DNA of 64,000 nucleotides, taken from the NCBI RefSeq assembly GCF_901764995.1, contig NZ_CABFKI010000008.1:1-64000 (forward strand), read 5' to 3'. Position numbers and translations under genes: made by a program. This stretch comes from Actinobacillus porcinus. GTDB taxonomy: Bacteria; Pseudomonadota; Gammaproteobacteria; Enterobacterales; Pasteurellaceae. This document shows positions 27,638 through 37,290 of this stretch, in pieces. Every line of letters starts with the position of its first letter. Positions within the stretch are counted from its first letter, which is position 1. The notes beneath the pieces are model-generated. The model was given only the letters and a program-made list of their open reading frames with translations. It was not told the origin of the DNA and ran no database searches.

Positions 27638-29083
27638 CTATTTACCGTAATGATCGCCTAATTTCGCTTTATGTTTGCCTTCTTCAAGCATAACGATAAG
27701 CATGAGCAATACGGCTAATACACCACCGGCAATCATCACATAGAAACCGCCATCCCAGCCGTAGTATTCTGCTGCCCAACCAACAACTGCTGATGCAGAA
27801 ACCGTGCCACCAAGATAACCAAATAAACCGGTAAAACCTGCTGATGTACCTGCCGCTTTTTTCGGTGCTAACTCAAGAGCATGTAAACCGATTAACATAA
27901 CAGGACCATAGATTAAGAAACCGATTGTGGTCATTAAGATAAAGTCGGTTAATTGATATGGGTTTTCATACCAAGCATGACCGGCATATTGTGCCATTTC
28001 CGCTTCAGGTGTTGCCGGGTTTTTCCATAACGCTACTACAGCAATCGTAGTTAAAATCATGAAGATGAAACCGGTTAAACCACGTTTACCTTTGAATACT
28101 TTATCCGATACCCAACCACATAATAATGTACCCGGAATGGCCGCTAATTCATAAATGGTATATGCCCAAGCAGTACCTTTGATGTTGAAGTGTTTCACTT
28201 CGCCAAGATAAACCGGTGACCATTTCAATACGCCATAACGGATTAAGTAAACGAATACGTTAGCAATCGCGATGTACCATAACAATTTGTTTTTTAACAC
28301 ATAAGTCACAAAAATTTCTTTTGTAGATAAATCGTGTTCGTAGGTTTTTTCGTTATAGTCATCTGGATAATCGTTACGCCATTTTTCAACCGGCGGTAAA
28401 CCACAAGATTGCGGTGTATCTTTCATCACGAAATACACAGGAATTGCAGCAATCATAGCAGCGATACCCGGATAGTATAAGGCTTGTTGCCATACATCTT
28501 TCGCTGTAGCGTGAACCCCTGTTTCACTGAAATAAATGGCAGAAGCTAATAACACCATCGCACCTGGAACCATACCACCCACATTGTGCGCACAGTTCCA
28601 AATAGACACGATAGTACCGCGTTCAGATTTAGACCACCAGTGAACCATGGTACGTCCGCACGGTGGCCATCCCATACCTTGGAACCAACCGTTTAAGAAA
28701 ATCATCACGAACATAACCGCAATACCGGACGTTGCCCAAGGCATTAACCCCATCATGGTCATACAAAGACCTGAAAGTAACAAACCGAATGGTAAGAAAA
28801 CTTTCGGGTTAGAACGGTCAGACATCCCTGCCATCACGAATTTAGATAAACCATAAGCCAAACCTGCACCGGTACCGATAATACCAAGCTCAGCTTTATT
28901 ATACATACCCGCTTCAATTAACCCTTTTTGCGCCAAATCGAAGTTTGCACGCACAAAGTAATAAGCGGCATAACCAAAGAAAATCCCTGCAAAAACTTGC
29001 CAACGTAAAAATTTATACCTTGCATCAACTTTGTCTGCAGGTAGCTCCGCGATATGTGGAGCCGGTTTAAATGGACCAAACAT
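27638..29083 (-). CDS. glpT: Glycerol-3-phosphate:phosphate antiporter
   Basis: A 481-aa MFS organophosphate:Pi antiporter that imports glycerol-3-phosphate across the inner membrane. Markers are [20 protein letters not shown] near the N-terminus (containing the substrate-binding arginine region), the family signature [20 protein letters not shown] near residue 135, and 12 membrane segments. AGGAG is 6 nt before the ATG. It supplies GlpABC, and GlpQ supplies it. E. coli has glpTQ divergent from glpABC; here both blocks lie in tandem on one strand. Confidence 0.96.
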   Translation of the reverse strand: MFGPFKPAPHIAELPADKVDARYKFLRWQVFAGIFFGYAAYYFVRANFDLAQKGLIEAGMYNKAELGIIGTGAGLAYGLSKFVMAGMSDRSNPKVFLPFGLLLSGLCMTMMGLMPWATSGIAVMFVMIFLNGWFQGMGWPPCGRTMVHWWSKSERGTIVSIWNCAHNVGGMVPGAMVLLASAIYFSETGVHATAKDVWQQALYYPGIAAMIAAIPVYFVMKDTPQSCGLPPVEKWRNDYPDDYNEKTYEHDLSTKEIFVTYVLKNKLLWYIAIANVFVYLIRYGVLKWSPVYLGEVKHFNIKGTAWAYTIYELAAIPGTLLCGWVSDKVFKGKRGLTGFIFMILTTIAVVALWKNPATPEAEMAQYAGHAWYENPYQLTDFILMTTIGFLIYGPVMLIGLHALELAPKKAAGTSAGFTGLFGYLGGTVSASAVVGWAAEYYGWDGGFYVMIAGGVLAVLLMLIVMLEEGKHKAKLGDHYGK

Positions 29084-29156
29084 AATAAACTCCTAGTTCA
29101 TAAATTTAACACTCGGGTCTTTTTTATGCGAAAAACCCAAACCGCTGTGTTTGCTG

Positions 29157-29224
29157 CGGGGTAATATAGTTCAAAATAAAACTTTCACAAACTTCATTTA
29201 TCAAGAATTGTGAAGTGCGTCACA
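29157..29224 (-). promoter_or_regulatory. glpT promoter with perfect CRP site
   Basis: TGTGAAGTGCGTCACA (29209-29224) has both CRP half-sites intact. On the minus strand TTGTGA, a 16-bp spacer and TATATT (29169-29164) form the promoter, placing the CRP centre about 60 bp upstream of the start point, a class I position. Strong catabolite activation of glpTQ is expected. Confidence 0.75.
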
Positions 29225-29233
29225 AATAAAAAT

Positions 29234-29273
29234 AAAGTGCGGTCAAAATTTATTATCTTTTTGACCGCGCTTT
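29234..29273 (-). terminator. Uptake-signal hairpin downstream of the MarC gene
   Basis: AAAGTGCGGTCAAAA (29234-29248) pairs with TTTTTGACCGCGCTTT (29258-29273). On the minus strand it is followed by ATTTTTATTTG. One arm is a perfect uptake signal; the other is the GCGCTTT variant. Confidence 0.75.
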
Positions 29274-29294
29274 AATCTTTTATCTAAATGCTAT

Positions 29295-29909
29295 TTACTG
29301 TTGAATAAAATAATCGTGGAAGCCTACCAGCACATTATTCACCGCCACAGCAGCCAAAATTAATCCCATAACCCGACTAATGACCGCCGCTCCCGTCATC
29401 CCGATAAGCCGCTGAATTCGGTTTGCGACTAAAAATAACAAATAGGTGATCAACAATACCGATAACATAATCAAAGTGGTAATAACCTGATCAGTAAAAC
29501 TAAAACGATGATTATCCGTTAACAACACAATAGCCATCATCGCACCGGGTGAAGCAATGGACGGGACGGCAAGCGGATAAACCGCCAGTTCATTTAGATT
29601 GGTACTCATTTTAATCTCATGCTCAGGTTTACTTTCGCCAAAAATCATGGTTAAGGCAAAAATAAACAAGACCAAACCGCCCGCAATTTGGAAGGCACTC
29701 AAGGGAATTTGCATGGCTTCAAATAATCCCTGCGCTACCACCAAGAAAAACAGCAAAATACCACCGGCAATAATGACCGATTTTAAGGCAACTTTCCGCC
29801 GATCTTCTTCCGACAGACGAATTGTCTTTGTTAAATAAACAGGAATCGAACCAATGGGATCGATCACAGCCCAAAGTACGACAAATTGCACCATTAATGA
29901 ATCAAACAT
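29295..29909 (-). CDS. MarC-family integral membrane protein
   Basis: A 204-aa protein with six hydrophobic segments and the MarC/YchE family start LWAVIDPIGSIPVYLT. A mid-protein NELAVYPLAVPSIASPGAM is also characteristic. Family members are inner-membrane proteins of unclear function; an original link to antibiotic resistance was not upheld. ATG 29909 (AGGTGG 7 nt upstream) is preferred to an in-frame TTG at 29915. It follows htpX by 18 nt and is probably cotranscribed with it. Confidence 0.85.
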   Translation of the reverse strand: MFDSLMVQFVVLWAVIDPIGSIPVYLTKTIRLSEEDRRKVALKSVIIAGGILLFFLVVAQGLFEAMQIPLSAFQIAGGLVLFIFALTMIFGESKPEHEIKMSTNLNELAVYPLAVPSIASPGAMMAIVLLTDNHRFSFTDQVITTLIMLSVLLITYLLFLVANRIQRLIGMTGAAVISRVMGLILAAVAVNNVLVGFHDYFIQQ

Positions 29910-29927
29910 GACCAAACCACCTAAACT

Positions 29928-30779
29928 TTATAAGTTTCTCAATACAGCGATACGTTTTTCTAATGGTGGATGACTCATAAAAAACTCTTTAGCTTTACCA
30001 TTAATCATCATGGCATTTAATGAACCCGGTAATTCTTCTGGCGAATGAACGCGTTGTAAACGTTCCAAAGCTGCAATCATTTTTTCTTTACCCACTAATT
30101 GGGCAGAACCTGCATCGGCACGGAATTCACGATAACGAGAAAACCACATTGCAATAATGGTCGCTAATACGCCAAATACAATTTCAAGCACCATAGAGAC
30201 TAAGAAATAAGTTCCCGAATGTTGACCTTCTTCGTTATCACTATTTCGCCCATTGGCTACTACGCTAGCAATAATGCGAGATAAAAAGATCACAAAGGTA
30301 TTTAATACCCCCTGTAATAAAGTCATTGTCACCATATCACCATTTGCAATATGAGAGACTTCATGAGCTAACACTGCTTCTGCTTCATCTTTTGTCATGA
30401 CATTCAATAAACCACTACTAACAGCCACTAAGGAATTATTTTTTGTCGCACCTGTGGCAAAAGCATTTACATCAGCAGAATAATAAATTGCCACATCAGG
30501 CATAGGAATACCGGCTTGTTTGGATTGGCGTGTAACAGTTTCAACTAACCAACGTTCAGCATCATTACGCGGAGTGGTAATAATTTCAGCACCTACGGAT
30601 TTCAACGCGAGCGTTTTTGACATAAATAATGAAATCAATGAACCGGCAAAACCGAAAAGCATAGACATAATTAAAATACCGCCAGTACTATTACCAGCAA
30701 TACCTGTTACGCTTAAAATAATCCCTAATACAATCATTACGGCAAAGTTTGTCGCAAGGAAAAGCATTATTCTCATCAT
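29928..30779 (-). CDS. htpX: Membrane-bound zinc protease HtpX
   Basis: A 283-aa M48 metalloprotease for quality control of inner-membrane proteins. Two N-terminal membrane helices come first, then the zinc-binding [10 protein letters not shown] near residue 140 and the third ligand in the [10 protein letters not shown] segment. Two further hydrophobic segments lie between about 150 and 215. The N-terminus [15 protein letters not shown] matches E. coli HtpX, fixing the start. The gene is often heat- or envelope-stress-controlled; I see no clear sigma-32 promoter. Confidence 0.95.
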   Translation of the reverse strand: MMRIMLFLATNFAVMIVLGIILSVTGIAGNSTGGILIMSMLFGFAGSLISLFMSKTLALKSVGAEIITTPRNDAERWLVETVTRQSKQAGIPMPDVAIYYSADVNAFATGATKNNSLVAVSSGLLNVMTKDEAEAVLAHEVSHIANGDMVTMTLLQGVLNTFVIFLSRIIASVVANGRNSDNEEGQHSGTYFLVSMVLEIVFGVLATIIAMWFSRYREFRADAGSAQLVGKEKMIAALERLQRVHSPEELPGSLNAMMINGKAKEFFMSHPPLEKRIAVLRNL

Positions 30780-30860
30780 ACAAATCGTTCTCCAAAGTTA
30801 AAATATGGGATAAATTTTCTTAAATAGAATTTGTTTATCTTTCAATAAAAAGCTCAAAAA

Positions 30861-31265
30861 CTAAGCCATTTTTCTTGCATCAAGAATATATGGTTTTTGA
30901 TATTTCAAAATCATCGTATCCGCAGTAATAAAAAACAAATTTTCCACTTCTGCTTGCGCTATCAATAAACGATCAAAAGGATCTTTATGAATAAAGGGCA
31001 ATTGAGATTGTTTTAAAATATGTGGTACATCAATGGCTACGGCTCGACAGCCTACATCAACTAACCCGCGCGCCAATGCTGCTACATCAATATCAAAATC
31101 AGGTTTACCCAAGCTAGATTTAATCGCAATTTCCCATAAACTCGCTAAACTAAAATAAAGTTCATTGTTAGTATCATCCAACAACTCCACTGCTTGCGGT
31201 GATAAAAACTCTTTTTTATCCCAAGCAAGCCAAAGCAAAATATGGCTATCTAATAACAACTTCAT
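30861..31265 (-). CDS. PIN-domain toxin, VapC-like
   Basis: A 134-aa PIN-domain ribonuclease candidate. The acidic active-site residues are in LLLDSHILLWL (Asp6), SLWEIAIKSSLGK (Glu about 43), DPFDRLLIAQA (Asp about 97) and TADTMI (Asp about 115). PIN toxins cleave RNA, often tRNA, when their antitoxin is degraded. The ATG overlaps the antitoxin stop (ATGA). No terminator is obvious between it and htpX. Confidence 0.85.
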   Translation of the reverse strand: MKLLLDSHILLWLAWDKKEFLSPQAVELLDDTNNELYFSLASLWEIAIKSSLGKPDFDIDVAALARGLVDVGCRAVAIDVPHILKQSQLPFIHKDPFDRLLIAQAEVENLFFITADTMILKYQKPYILDARKMA

Positions 31266-31525
31266 TCACTTTTTCCCTCAAACATCGCCGCGATTTCATC
31301 TTCATATAAGCGGTCAAAATTTTCAGGAATATTTACCGATTGATTTTTCATAAAACCAAAACGGCTTCCATTTGGCACATTATCCAACGGCACAATTTTC
31401 ACTTGCGGTTTACCTGATTTAGCAATAACAATCGGCTTACCAAAACGCTTCACTTCGTCAACAAGGCGTGAAAAATGAGTTTTTGCTTCGTGAATATTTA
31501 CATTCTCAGCGGATTGTATCAACAT
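31262..31525 (-). CDS. Phd/YefM-type antitoxin
   Basis: An 87-aa protein with the Phd/YefM fold: VNIHEAKTHFSRLVDEV is the DNA-binding N-terminal helix region and GKPIVIAKSGKPQVKIVPL is the family strand. The C-terminus (NIPENFDRLYEDEIAAMF) is the likely toxin-binding tail. It should repress its own operon and neutralise the PIN toxin encoded immediately downstream. GAAGG precedes the ATG by about 4 nt. Confidence 0.85.
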   Translation of the reverse strand: MLIQSAENVNIHEAKTHFSRLVDEVKRFGKPIVIAKSGKPQVKIVPLDNVPNGSRFGFMKNQSVNIPENFDRLYEDEIAAMFEGKSE

Positions 31526-31684
31526 AAAGCCTTCTTTTTAAACTTAGTCCATATAGTTAGTCTATTCTTATTTTACTCTTTACTCAAGGAATATTTACAT
31601 TGATTTTCCTTTGACCTAATACACTTGCAAAATCCCCATAAACAAGGAAAATAACGCTCATTTTCTGTATAAACTCTGATTATT

Positions 31685-33616
31685 ATGATTTTATTTTCTA
31701 ATTTATCCCTAAAACGTGGGCAAAATTTGCTGCTTGATAATGCTAATGCCACCATTAACCCAAAACAAAAAGTGGGTTTGGTGGGAAAAAATGGTTGTGG
31801 TAAATCCTCTCTGTTTTCCTTACTCAAAAAAGAAATGCAACCTGAAGGGGGCGAAGTCAGCTATCCCTTAAATTGGGCAGTGTCTTGGGTAAATCAAGAA
31901 ACCCCTGCGCTAGATATGTCTGCCCTAGATTATGTCATTGAAGGCGACCGCACTTATACCCGTTTGCAACAAGAATTAGCACAAGCAAATCAACAAAATG
32001 ACGGCAATGCTATTGCGCGAATTCACGGACAACTGGATGTCATTGATGCTTGGACCATTCAATCTCGCGCCGCAGCATTATTAAATGGCTTAGGTTTTTC
32101 GCAAGAAGAACTTTCGCGCCCGGTGAAATCCTTTTCGGGCGGTTGGCGAATGCGGTTAAATTTAGCGCAAGCATTGCTTTGCCCTTCGGATTTATTATTG
32201 TTGGACGAACCCACTAACCATTTGGATTTAGACGCGGTAATTTGGTTGGAACGCTGGTTGGTGCAATATCAAGGGACATTGGTATTAATTTCCCACGACC
32301 GCGATTTTCTTGATCCTATCGTGAATAAAATTATTCATATTGAAAATCAAAAATTGAATGAATACACCGGCGATTATTCAAGTTTTGAGCTGCAACGGGC
32401 GGAAAAATTGTCACAACAGACCGCACTTTTCCGTCAACAACAAGAAAAAATAGCCCATTTGCAAAAATATATCGACCGTTTTAAAGCCAAAGCCACCAAA
32501 GCGAAACAAGCGCAAAGTCGTATGAAAGCCTTAGAACGAATGGAGCTCATCGCCCCTGCTCACGTGGATAATCCGTTTACCTTTTCTTTCCGTGAGCCCT
32601 TATCTTTGCCAAATCCCTTGGTGATGATCGACAAAGCCAGCGCGGGTTATGGAACAGGCGAAAGTGCGGTGGAAATTTTATCTAAAATCAAACTCAATTT
32701 AGTGCCCGGTTCGCGCATTGGGTTGTTAGGTAAAAATGGCGCGGGTAAATCCACATTAATCAAACTTTTAGCCCAAGAATTGACCGCACTTTCGGGAACC
32801 GTTCAATTGGCGAAAGGGGTTCAATTGGGTTATTTTGCACAACATCAATTAGAAACCTTACGCGCTGAAGAAAGTGCCCTTTGGCATTTACAAAAACTGG
32901 CCCCCCAGCAAACGGAACAAGAATTACGCAATTATTTAGGCAGTTTTGATTTTCACGGCGATAAAGTGAAAGATCCGGTGAAGCAATTTTCAGGGGGCGA
33001 AAAAGCCCGTTTGGTATTGGCCTTGATCGTTTGGCAACGCCCAAATTTACTGTTACTCGATGAACCCACTAACCATTTAGATTTGGATATGCGCCAAGCT
33101 TTAACGGAAGCTTTAGTGGATTATCAAGGATCCTTGGTGGTGGTTTCCCATGATCGCCATTTATTGCGCAATACCGTAGAAGAATTTTATCTTGTGCACG
33201 ATAAGCAAGTAGAAGAATTCCGTGGAGATTTAGAGGATTACGCCAAATGGTTGAATGACATCAATGGGCAAGAAAAAAGTGCGGTAAAAAATGAAGATGG
33301 TTTGAAAACAGAAAACGAAAATTCAAGTCAAAATCGAAAAGAACAAAAACGCCGTGAAGCGGAATTGCGTCAACAAACTGCCCCCTTACGTAAGCAAATT
33401 ACGCAATTTGAAAAGCAAATGGAAACCCTGTCTGCACAATTAGCGGAAATTGAAAATCTGCTTTCCGATAATGCAATTTATCATGCTGAAAACAAAGAAA
33501 AACTCACCGCACTTTTAGTGGATCAAGTTAAAACAAAGCAAGCGTTGGAACAAGTGGAAATGGATTGGCTTGATGCGCAGGATCAATTGGAACAAATATT
33601 AGGAGCACAAGAATGA
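31685..33616 (+). CDS. yheS: ABC-F family ATPase, YheS-like
   Basis: A 643-aa soluble protein with two ABC ATPase domains and no membrane segments. Walker A motifs are GKNGCGKSS (about residue 35) and GKNGAGKST (about 348); signature motifs are SFSGGWRMR and QFSGGEKAR, each followed by LLLDEPTNHLDLD. ABC-F proteins act on ribosomes. The C-terminal coiled region (about 545-640) is rich in Gln, Glu and Lys. The gene carries six perfect uptake-signal cores, an unusually high density. It overlaps emrE by 4 nt. Confidence 0.9.
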   Translation: MILFSNLSLKRGQNLLLDNANATINPKQKVGLVGKNGCGKSSLFSLLKKEMQPEGGEVSYPLNWAVSWVNQETPALDMSALDYVIEGDRTYTRLQQELAQANQQNDGNAIARIHGQLDVIDAWTIQSRAAALLNGLGFSQEELSRPVKSFSGGWRMRLNLAQALLCPSDLLLLDEPTNHLDLDAVIWLERWLVQYQGTLVLISHDRDFLDPIVNKIIHIENQKLNEYTGDYSSFELQRAEKLSQQTALFRQQQEKIAHLQKYIDRFKAKATKAKQAQSRMKALERMELIAPAHVDNPFTFSFREPLSLPNPLVMIDKASAGYGTGESAVEILSKIKLNLVPGSRIGLLGKNGAGKSTLIKLLAQELTALSGTVQLAKGVQLGYFAQHQLETLRAEESALWHLQKLAPQQTEQELRNYLGSFDFHGDKVKDPVKQFSGGEKARLVLALIVWQRPNLLLLDEPTNHLDLDMRQALTEALVDYQGSLVVVSHDRHLLRNTVEEFYLVHDKQVEEFRGDLEDYAKWLNDINGQEKSAVKNEDGLKTENENSSQNRKEQKRREAELRQQTAPLRKQITQFEKQMETLSAQLAEIENLLSDNAIYHAENKEKLTALLVDQVKTKQALEQVEMDWLDAQDQLEQILGAQE

Positions 33617-33936
33617 ACCCATGGATCTTATTAGCTTTCGCCATTATGATCGAAGTTACCGGGACAAATTGTATAAAAGCCAGCGAAGGATTTACCAAAC
33701 CCTTACCAACATTGGTTGCTATCATCGCCTTTGTTTGCGCCCTTTATTTACTTTCCATTATTGCTAAAACCTTACCTATTGGCATTGTTTATGCGGTTTG
33801 GTCCGGAGTGGGCATTATACTCACGGCAATCGTTGGTTATTTTGTCTTTGGGCAAAAATTAGATCTCGCCGGATTTATTGGCATAGCTTTGATCTTGGCG
33901 GGTGTGTTAGTGATAAATCTCTATTCAACTCATTAA
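33613..33936 (+). CDS. emrE: Small multidrug resistance (SMR) exporter, EmrE-like
   Basis: A 107-aa four-helix proton-coupled exporter of cationic drugs. The membrane-embedded Glu14 (MIEVTGTNCIKASEGF) binds substrate and protons, and helices 3-4 show AVWSGVGIILTAIVG and GIALILAGVLVINL as in EmrE. It works as an antiparallel dimer in the inner membrane. The ATG overlaps the yheS stop. Another SMR subgroup member (guanidinium or quaternary ammonium specific) is possible. Confidence 0.88.
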   Translation: MNPWILLAFAIMIEVTGTNCIKASEGFTKPLPTLVAIIAFVCALYLLSIIAKTLPIGIVYAVWSGVGIILTAIVGYFVFGQKLDLAGFIGIALILAGVLVINLYSTH

Positions 33937-33944
33937 AATTAAAG

Positions 33945-33977
33945 AAAAAAGCGGTGATATCATCGCTTTTTTTTTTT
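33945..33977 (+). terminator. Terminator after yheS-emrE
   Basis: AAAAAAGCG and CGCTTTTTT flank TGATATCA, followed by a long T-run. It shields oriC from transcription arriving from the left. Confidence 0.85.
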
Positions 33978-33991
33978 GCAATTCAACAAAA

Positions 33992-34070
33992 CGTTCGTTG
34001 AGCTTGTCGAAACGTAAGCCTTGTAGAAAAAAACGCTGAAATTCCTTATGGTTCGACAAGCTCACCAACT
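33992..34070. repeat. Inverted repeat GAGCTTGTCGAA / TTCGACAAGCTC
   Basis: GAGCTTGTCGAA (34000-34011) and TTCGACAAGCTC (34052-34063) are perfect inverted arms about 40 bp apart, flanked by CGTTCGTT and ACCAACTG. The arm resembles short repeats seen in many bacterial genomes. Its closeness to oriC may be incidental. Confidence 0.55.
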
Positions 34071-34123
34071 GTCATTTCAGCAATATAAAATGACGAAATA
34101 TACTCATTTTTCATTTGCTTACC

Positions 34124-34504
34124 TGTGAATAACTTATCTAAAAAAACCTTTATAAGCTGTGTTTTTCACTTGAATAAAATAACTCAATCACAAAATTGTG
34201 GATAACTTAAGGTTTTATCAACAAGATTTTTTCCTGTAAAGATCGGATTTATATACAAGATCTTTTTAGATCTAACTTCTTTATTTTTCTACTAAAAAAT
34301 CACTTTCTCACAAGGATCAGTAGATCCTAATAATCATTATAATTAGATCTTTATAGATAAATAAGATCTCTTTTTATTAGCACAGGATCATCTTTGTGAT
34401 CCCATTCGATCTAATTTCAGCATTTCCCTAATTCTTTCTTTCAAGAAAAGGGATTTTTCAGTAGAATGTACGGCTATCTTGAACGGCGATCGGTGAAAGC
34501 GATC
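34124..34504. other. oriC: Chromosomal replication origin oriC
   Basis: The segment lies directly upstream of mnmG (gidA), as in many gamma-proteobacteria. It holds two perfect DnaA boxes on the minus strand (34124-34132 TTATTCACA; 34197-34205 TTATCCACA) and near-matches at 34215-34223 and 34249-34257. Twelve GATC sites fall between 34241 and 34504, where about one is expected. The AT-rich part next to mnmG contains GATC-bounded blocks such as GATCTTATTTATC (minus strand), like E. coli 13-mers, giving a DUE. The order boxes-DUE-mnmG mirrors E. coli. It has no coding capacity. Confidence 0.9.
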
Positions 34505-34535
34505 CTGACTTCCTTTTAACTAAGATAAGGCTATT

Positions 34536-36425
34536 ATGTTTTATACAGAAAATTACGATGTGATCGTGATCGGTGGTGGTCACGCTGGAACCGAAGCTGC
34601 GCTTGCGCCTGCTCGAATGGGTTTAAAAACCTTACTTTTAACCCACAATGTGGATACCTTAGGACAAATGTCGTGCAACCCTGCCATTGGTGGGATCGGT
34701 AAAGGACATTTGGTCAAAGAAATTGATGCTATGGGCGGTTTAATGGCAACCGCCACAGACAAAGCCGGGATCCAATTCCGTACCTTAAACAGTTCAAAAG
34801 GCCCTGCGGTGCGTGCTACACGTGCGCAAGCTGACCGTGTTTTATATCGTCAAGCGGTACGGATCGCCCTTGAAAATCAACCTAATTTAGATATTTTCCA
34901 GCAGGAAGTGACGGATGTATTGATCGAACAGGATCAGGTAACAGGCGTTGCCACTAAAATGGGCTTAAAATTCCGTGCGAAATCCGTGATTTTAACCGCA
35001 GGAACATTTTTAGCGGGAAAAATTCATATTGGCTTACAAAATTATGAAGGTGGACGCGCAGGGGATCCCGCTTCCGTGATGCTTTCTGCTCGTCTGCGCG
35101 ATCTTGGTTTGCGCGTAGATCGTTTAAAAACAGGTACGCCACCACGTTTAGATGCGCGTACGATCAATTTTGATGTATTGGCAAAACAACACGGCGATGC
35201 ACAATTACCGGTATTTTCTTTTATGGGATCGGTAGATCAACATCCGCGCCAAATTCCTTGTTTTATTACACATACCAATGAACAAACTCACGAAGTGATC
35301 CGCAATAATTTGGATCGTAGTCCTATGTATACCGGTATCATTGAAGGGATCGGCCCACGTTATTGCCCATCGATCGAAGATAAAGTCATGCGTTTTGCTG
35401 AACGTAATTCTCATCAAATTTATCTTGAACCGGAAGGATTAACTTCAAATGAAGTTTACCCGAATGGAATTTCAACCAGCTTGCCTTTTGATGTACAAAT
35501 AGGCATTGTGAATTCCATGAAAGGGTTAGAAAAAACCCGAATTATTAAACCGGGTTACGCCATTGAATATGATTATTTCGATCCGCGCGATTTGAAACCT
35601 ACTTTAGAAACCAAAGCGATTCGCGGTTTGTTCTTCGCGGGTCAAATTAACGGTACAACCGGTTATGAAGAAGCGGCGGCACAAGGTTTGTTAGCGGGGA
35701 TTAATGCAGGTTTATTTGTACAAGAAAAAGAGCAATGGTTCCCGCGCCGTGATCAGGCTTATGTGGGGGTATTGGTGGACGATCTTTGTACATTAGGTAC
35801 CAAAGAACCTTACCGTGTCTTTACATCCCGAGCAGAATACCGTTTGTTGTTGCGTGAAGACAATGCGGATATTCGTTTAACACCGATTGCCCATCAATTG
35901 GGTTTAATTGATGATACACGTTGGGCGCGTTTTAATGAAAAAATGGATAACATTGAAAAGGAAAGAGCGCGTTTAAAACAAACTTGGGCACATTTACAAA
36001 TGGCGAACCTTGCCGAGCTGAATGCATTGTTAAAAACACCATTAGCCCGTGAAGCAAGTGGTGAAGATTTAATTCGCCGTCCTGAAGTCACTTATGATGC
36101 TTTAACCCAAATTGAGCCTTTTGCCCCAGCAATTGAAGATAAAGAAGCGGCGGAGCAAGTGGAAATTTCCATTAAATATCAAGGTTATATCGAACATCAA
36201 CAAGATGAAATCGAAAAACAAAAACGTCACGAAAATACGCAAATTCCACCTGAATTTGATTACGACAAAGTGGAAAGCCTGTCTAACGAAGTGCGTGCGA
36301 AACTAATGCAACATCGCCCGGTGTCTATCGGACAAGCCAGCCGTATTTCAGGCATTACCCCGGCGGCGATTTCAATTTTGTTGGTGAATTTGAAAAAACA
36401 AGGGATGCTTAAACGTGGTGAATAA
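34536..36425 (+). CDS. mnmG: tRNA uridine-34 carboxymethylaminomethyl enzyme MnmG (GidA)
   Basis: A 629-aa FAD protein that, with MnmE, installs cmnm5U at the wobble position of several tRNAs. The FAD motif [21 protein letters not shown] is split here as [10 protein letters not shown] near residue 13; [19 protein letters not shown] and the family segment [11 protein letters not shown] follow. A helical C-terminal domain (about 560-629) should bind MnmE and tRNA. It is the first gene right of oriC and overlaps rsmG. Confidence 0.97.
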   Translation: MFYTENYDVIVIGGGHAGTEAALAPARMGLKTLLLTHNVDTLGQMSCNPAIGGIGKGHLVKEIDAMGGLMATATDKAGIQFRTLNSSKGPAVRATRAQADRVLYRQAVRIALENQPNLDIFQQEVTDVLIEQDQVTGVATKMGLKFRAKSVILTAGTFLAGKIHIGLQNYEGGRAGDPASVMLSARLRDLGLRVDRLKTGTPPRLDARTINFDVLAKQHGDAQLPVFSFMGSVDQHPRQIPCFITHTNEQTHEVIRNNLDRSPMYTGIIEGIGPRYCPSIEDKVMRFAERNSHQIYLEPEGLTSNEVYPNGISTSLPFDVQIGIVNSMKGLEKTRIIKPGYAIEYDYFDPRDLKPTLETKAIRGLFFAGQINGTTGYEEAAAQGLLAGINAGLFVQEKEQWFPRRDQAYVGVLVDDLCTLGTKEPYRVFTSRAEYRLLLREDNADIRLTPIAHQLGLIDDTRWARFNEKMDNIEKERARLKQTWAHLQMANLAELNALLKTPLAREASGEDLIRRPEVTYDALTQIEPFAPAIEDKEAAEQVEISIKYQGYIEHQQDEIEKQKRHENTQIPPEFDYDKVESLSNEVRAKLMQHRPVSIGQASRISGITPAAISILLVNLKKQGMLKRGE

Positions 36426-37050
36426 TTTAGAAGCGGATTTAAGTCAAAAGCTCGAAATATTGCTAAAACAGACCGCACTTTCGTTGACCGATCAGCAAAA
36501 ATCACAATTAGTGAAGCTGGTGTTGTTACTAAACAAATGGAACAAAGCCTATAATTTAACTTCTGTGCGTGATCCTAGGGAAATGTTGGTCAAACATATT
36601 ATGGACAGTCTTGTTGTCAGTCCGTATTTACAAGGTACGCGTTTTATTGATGTGGGAACGGGGCCGGGTTTACCGGGGTTACCGTTGGCAATTATGAATC
36701 CTGATAAACAATTTTTCCTGCTGGATAGCTTGGGTAAACGTATTAATTTTATTAAAAATGCAGTACGTGAGTTAGGGCTAACCAATGTAGAGCCTGTATT
36801 AAGTCGGGTGGAAGAATTTAAACCCGATCATCAATTTGATGGTGTATTAAGCCGTGCTTTTGCAAGTCTAAAAGATATGACAGATTGGTGTCATCATCTA
36901 CCGAGTGAATCGGGGCTATTTTATGCCTTGAAAGGGCAATATCATGCAGACGAAGTACAAGAATTGCACGCCGACTTTCAGGTTCAGCAAGTAATAAAAT
37001 TAAGTGTGCCTGAATTAGAAGGCGAACGTCATTTAGTCTTAATTAAATAA
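36415..37050 (+). CDS. rsmG: 16S rRNA m7G527 methyltransferase RsmG (GidB)
   Basis: A 211-aa SAM-dependent enzyme that methylates N7 of G527 in 16S rRNA. The SAM motif [15 protein letters not shown] is near residue 80, and [15 protein letters not shown] precedes it as in all RsmG proteins. The start is a GTG (36415 or 36418) overlapping the mnmG end. An uptake signal encodes Gln-Thr-Ala-Leu near residue 20. The gene is cotranscribed with mnmG. Confidence 0.95.
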   Translation: MVNNLEADLSQKLEILLKQTALSLTDQQKSQLVKLVLLLNKWNKAYNLTSVRDPREMLVKHIMDSLVVSPYLQGTRFIDVGTGPGLPGLPLAIMNPDKQFFLLDSLGKRINFIKNAVRELGLTNVEPVLSRVEEFKPDHQFDGVLSRAFASLKDMTDWCHHLPSESGLFYALKGQYHADEVQELHADFQVQQVIKLSVPELEGERHLVLIK

Positions 37051-37054
37051 GAGA

Positions 37055-37090
37055 AACCGTGCTTTAATTCGTTAAAGTGCGGTTATTTTT
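37055..37090 (+). terminator. Terminator after mnmG-rsmG
   Basis: AACCGTGCTTTAA and TTAAAGTGCGGTT pair around TTCG-like bases with two G.U pairs, followed by ATTTTTT. The right arm is a perfect uptake signal. It separates the gid operon from the atp promoter. Confidence 0.8.
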
Positions 37091-37233
37091 TACTGAATTG
37101 ATTAAGCTAAAAATAATGAAAAAACAAGCCGTTGCATCTTGTTAAATTTTTGTAAACTAATTACAATTCTGGCGGTAAAATTTAGCTTAAATCAAAAAAC
37201 ATTTACTTTTACCTATTTTGAGTAGGTGAACGG

Positions 37234-37261
37234 TTGCAATCGACAGTTCAAGGCGTATAAT
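37234..37261 (+). promoter_or_regulatory. atp operon promoter
   Basis: TTGCAA (37234-37239), a 16-bp spacer and a perfect TATAAT (37256-37261) lie about 30 nt before the atpI start. No other good promoter is visible in the 240-bp gap. Confidence 0.75.
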
Positions 37262-37290
37262 CAAAATGTTTTTGTTGATGGGAAAAGTCT

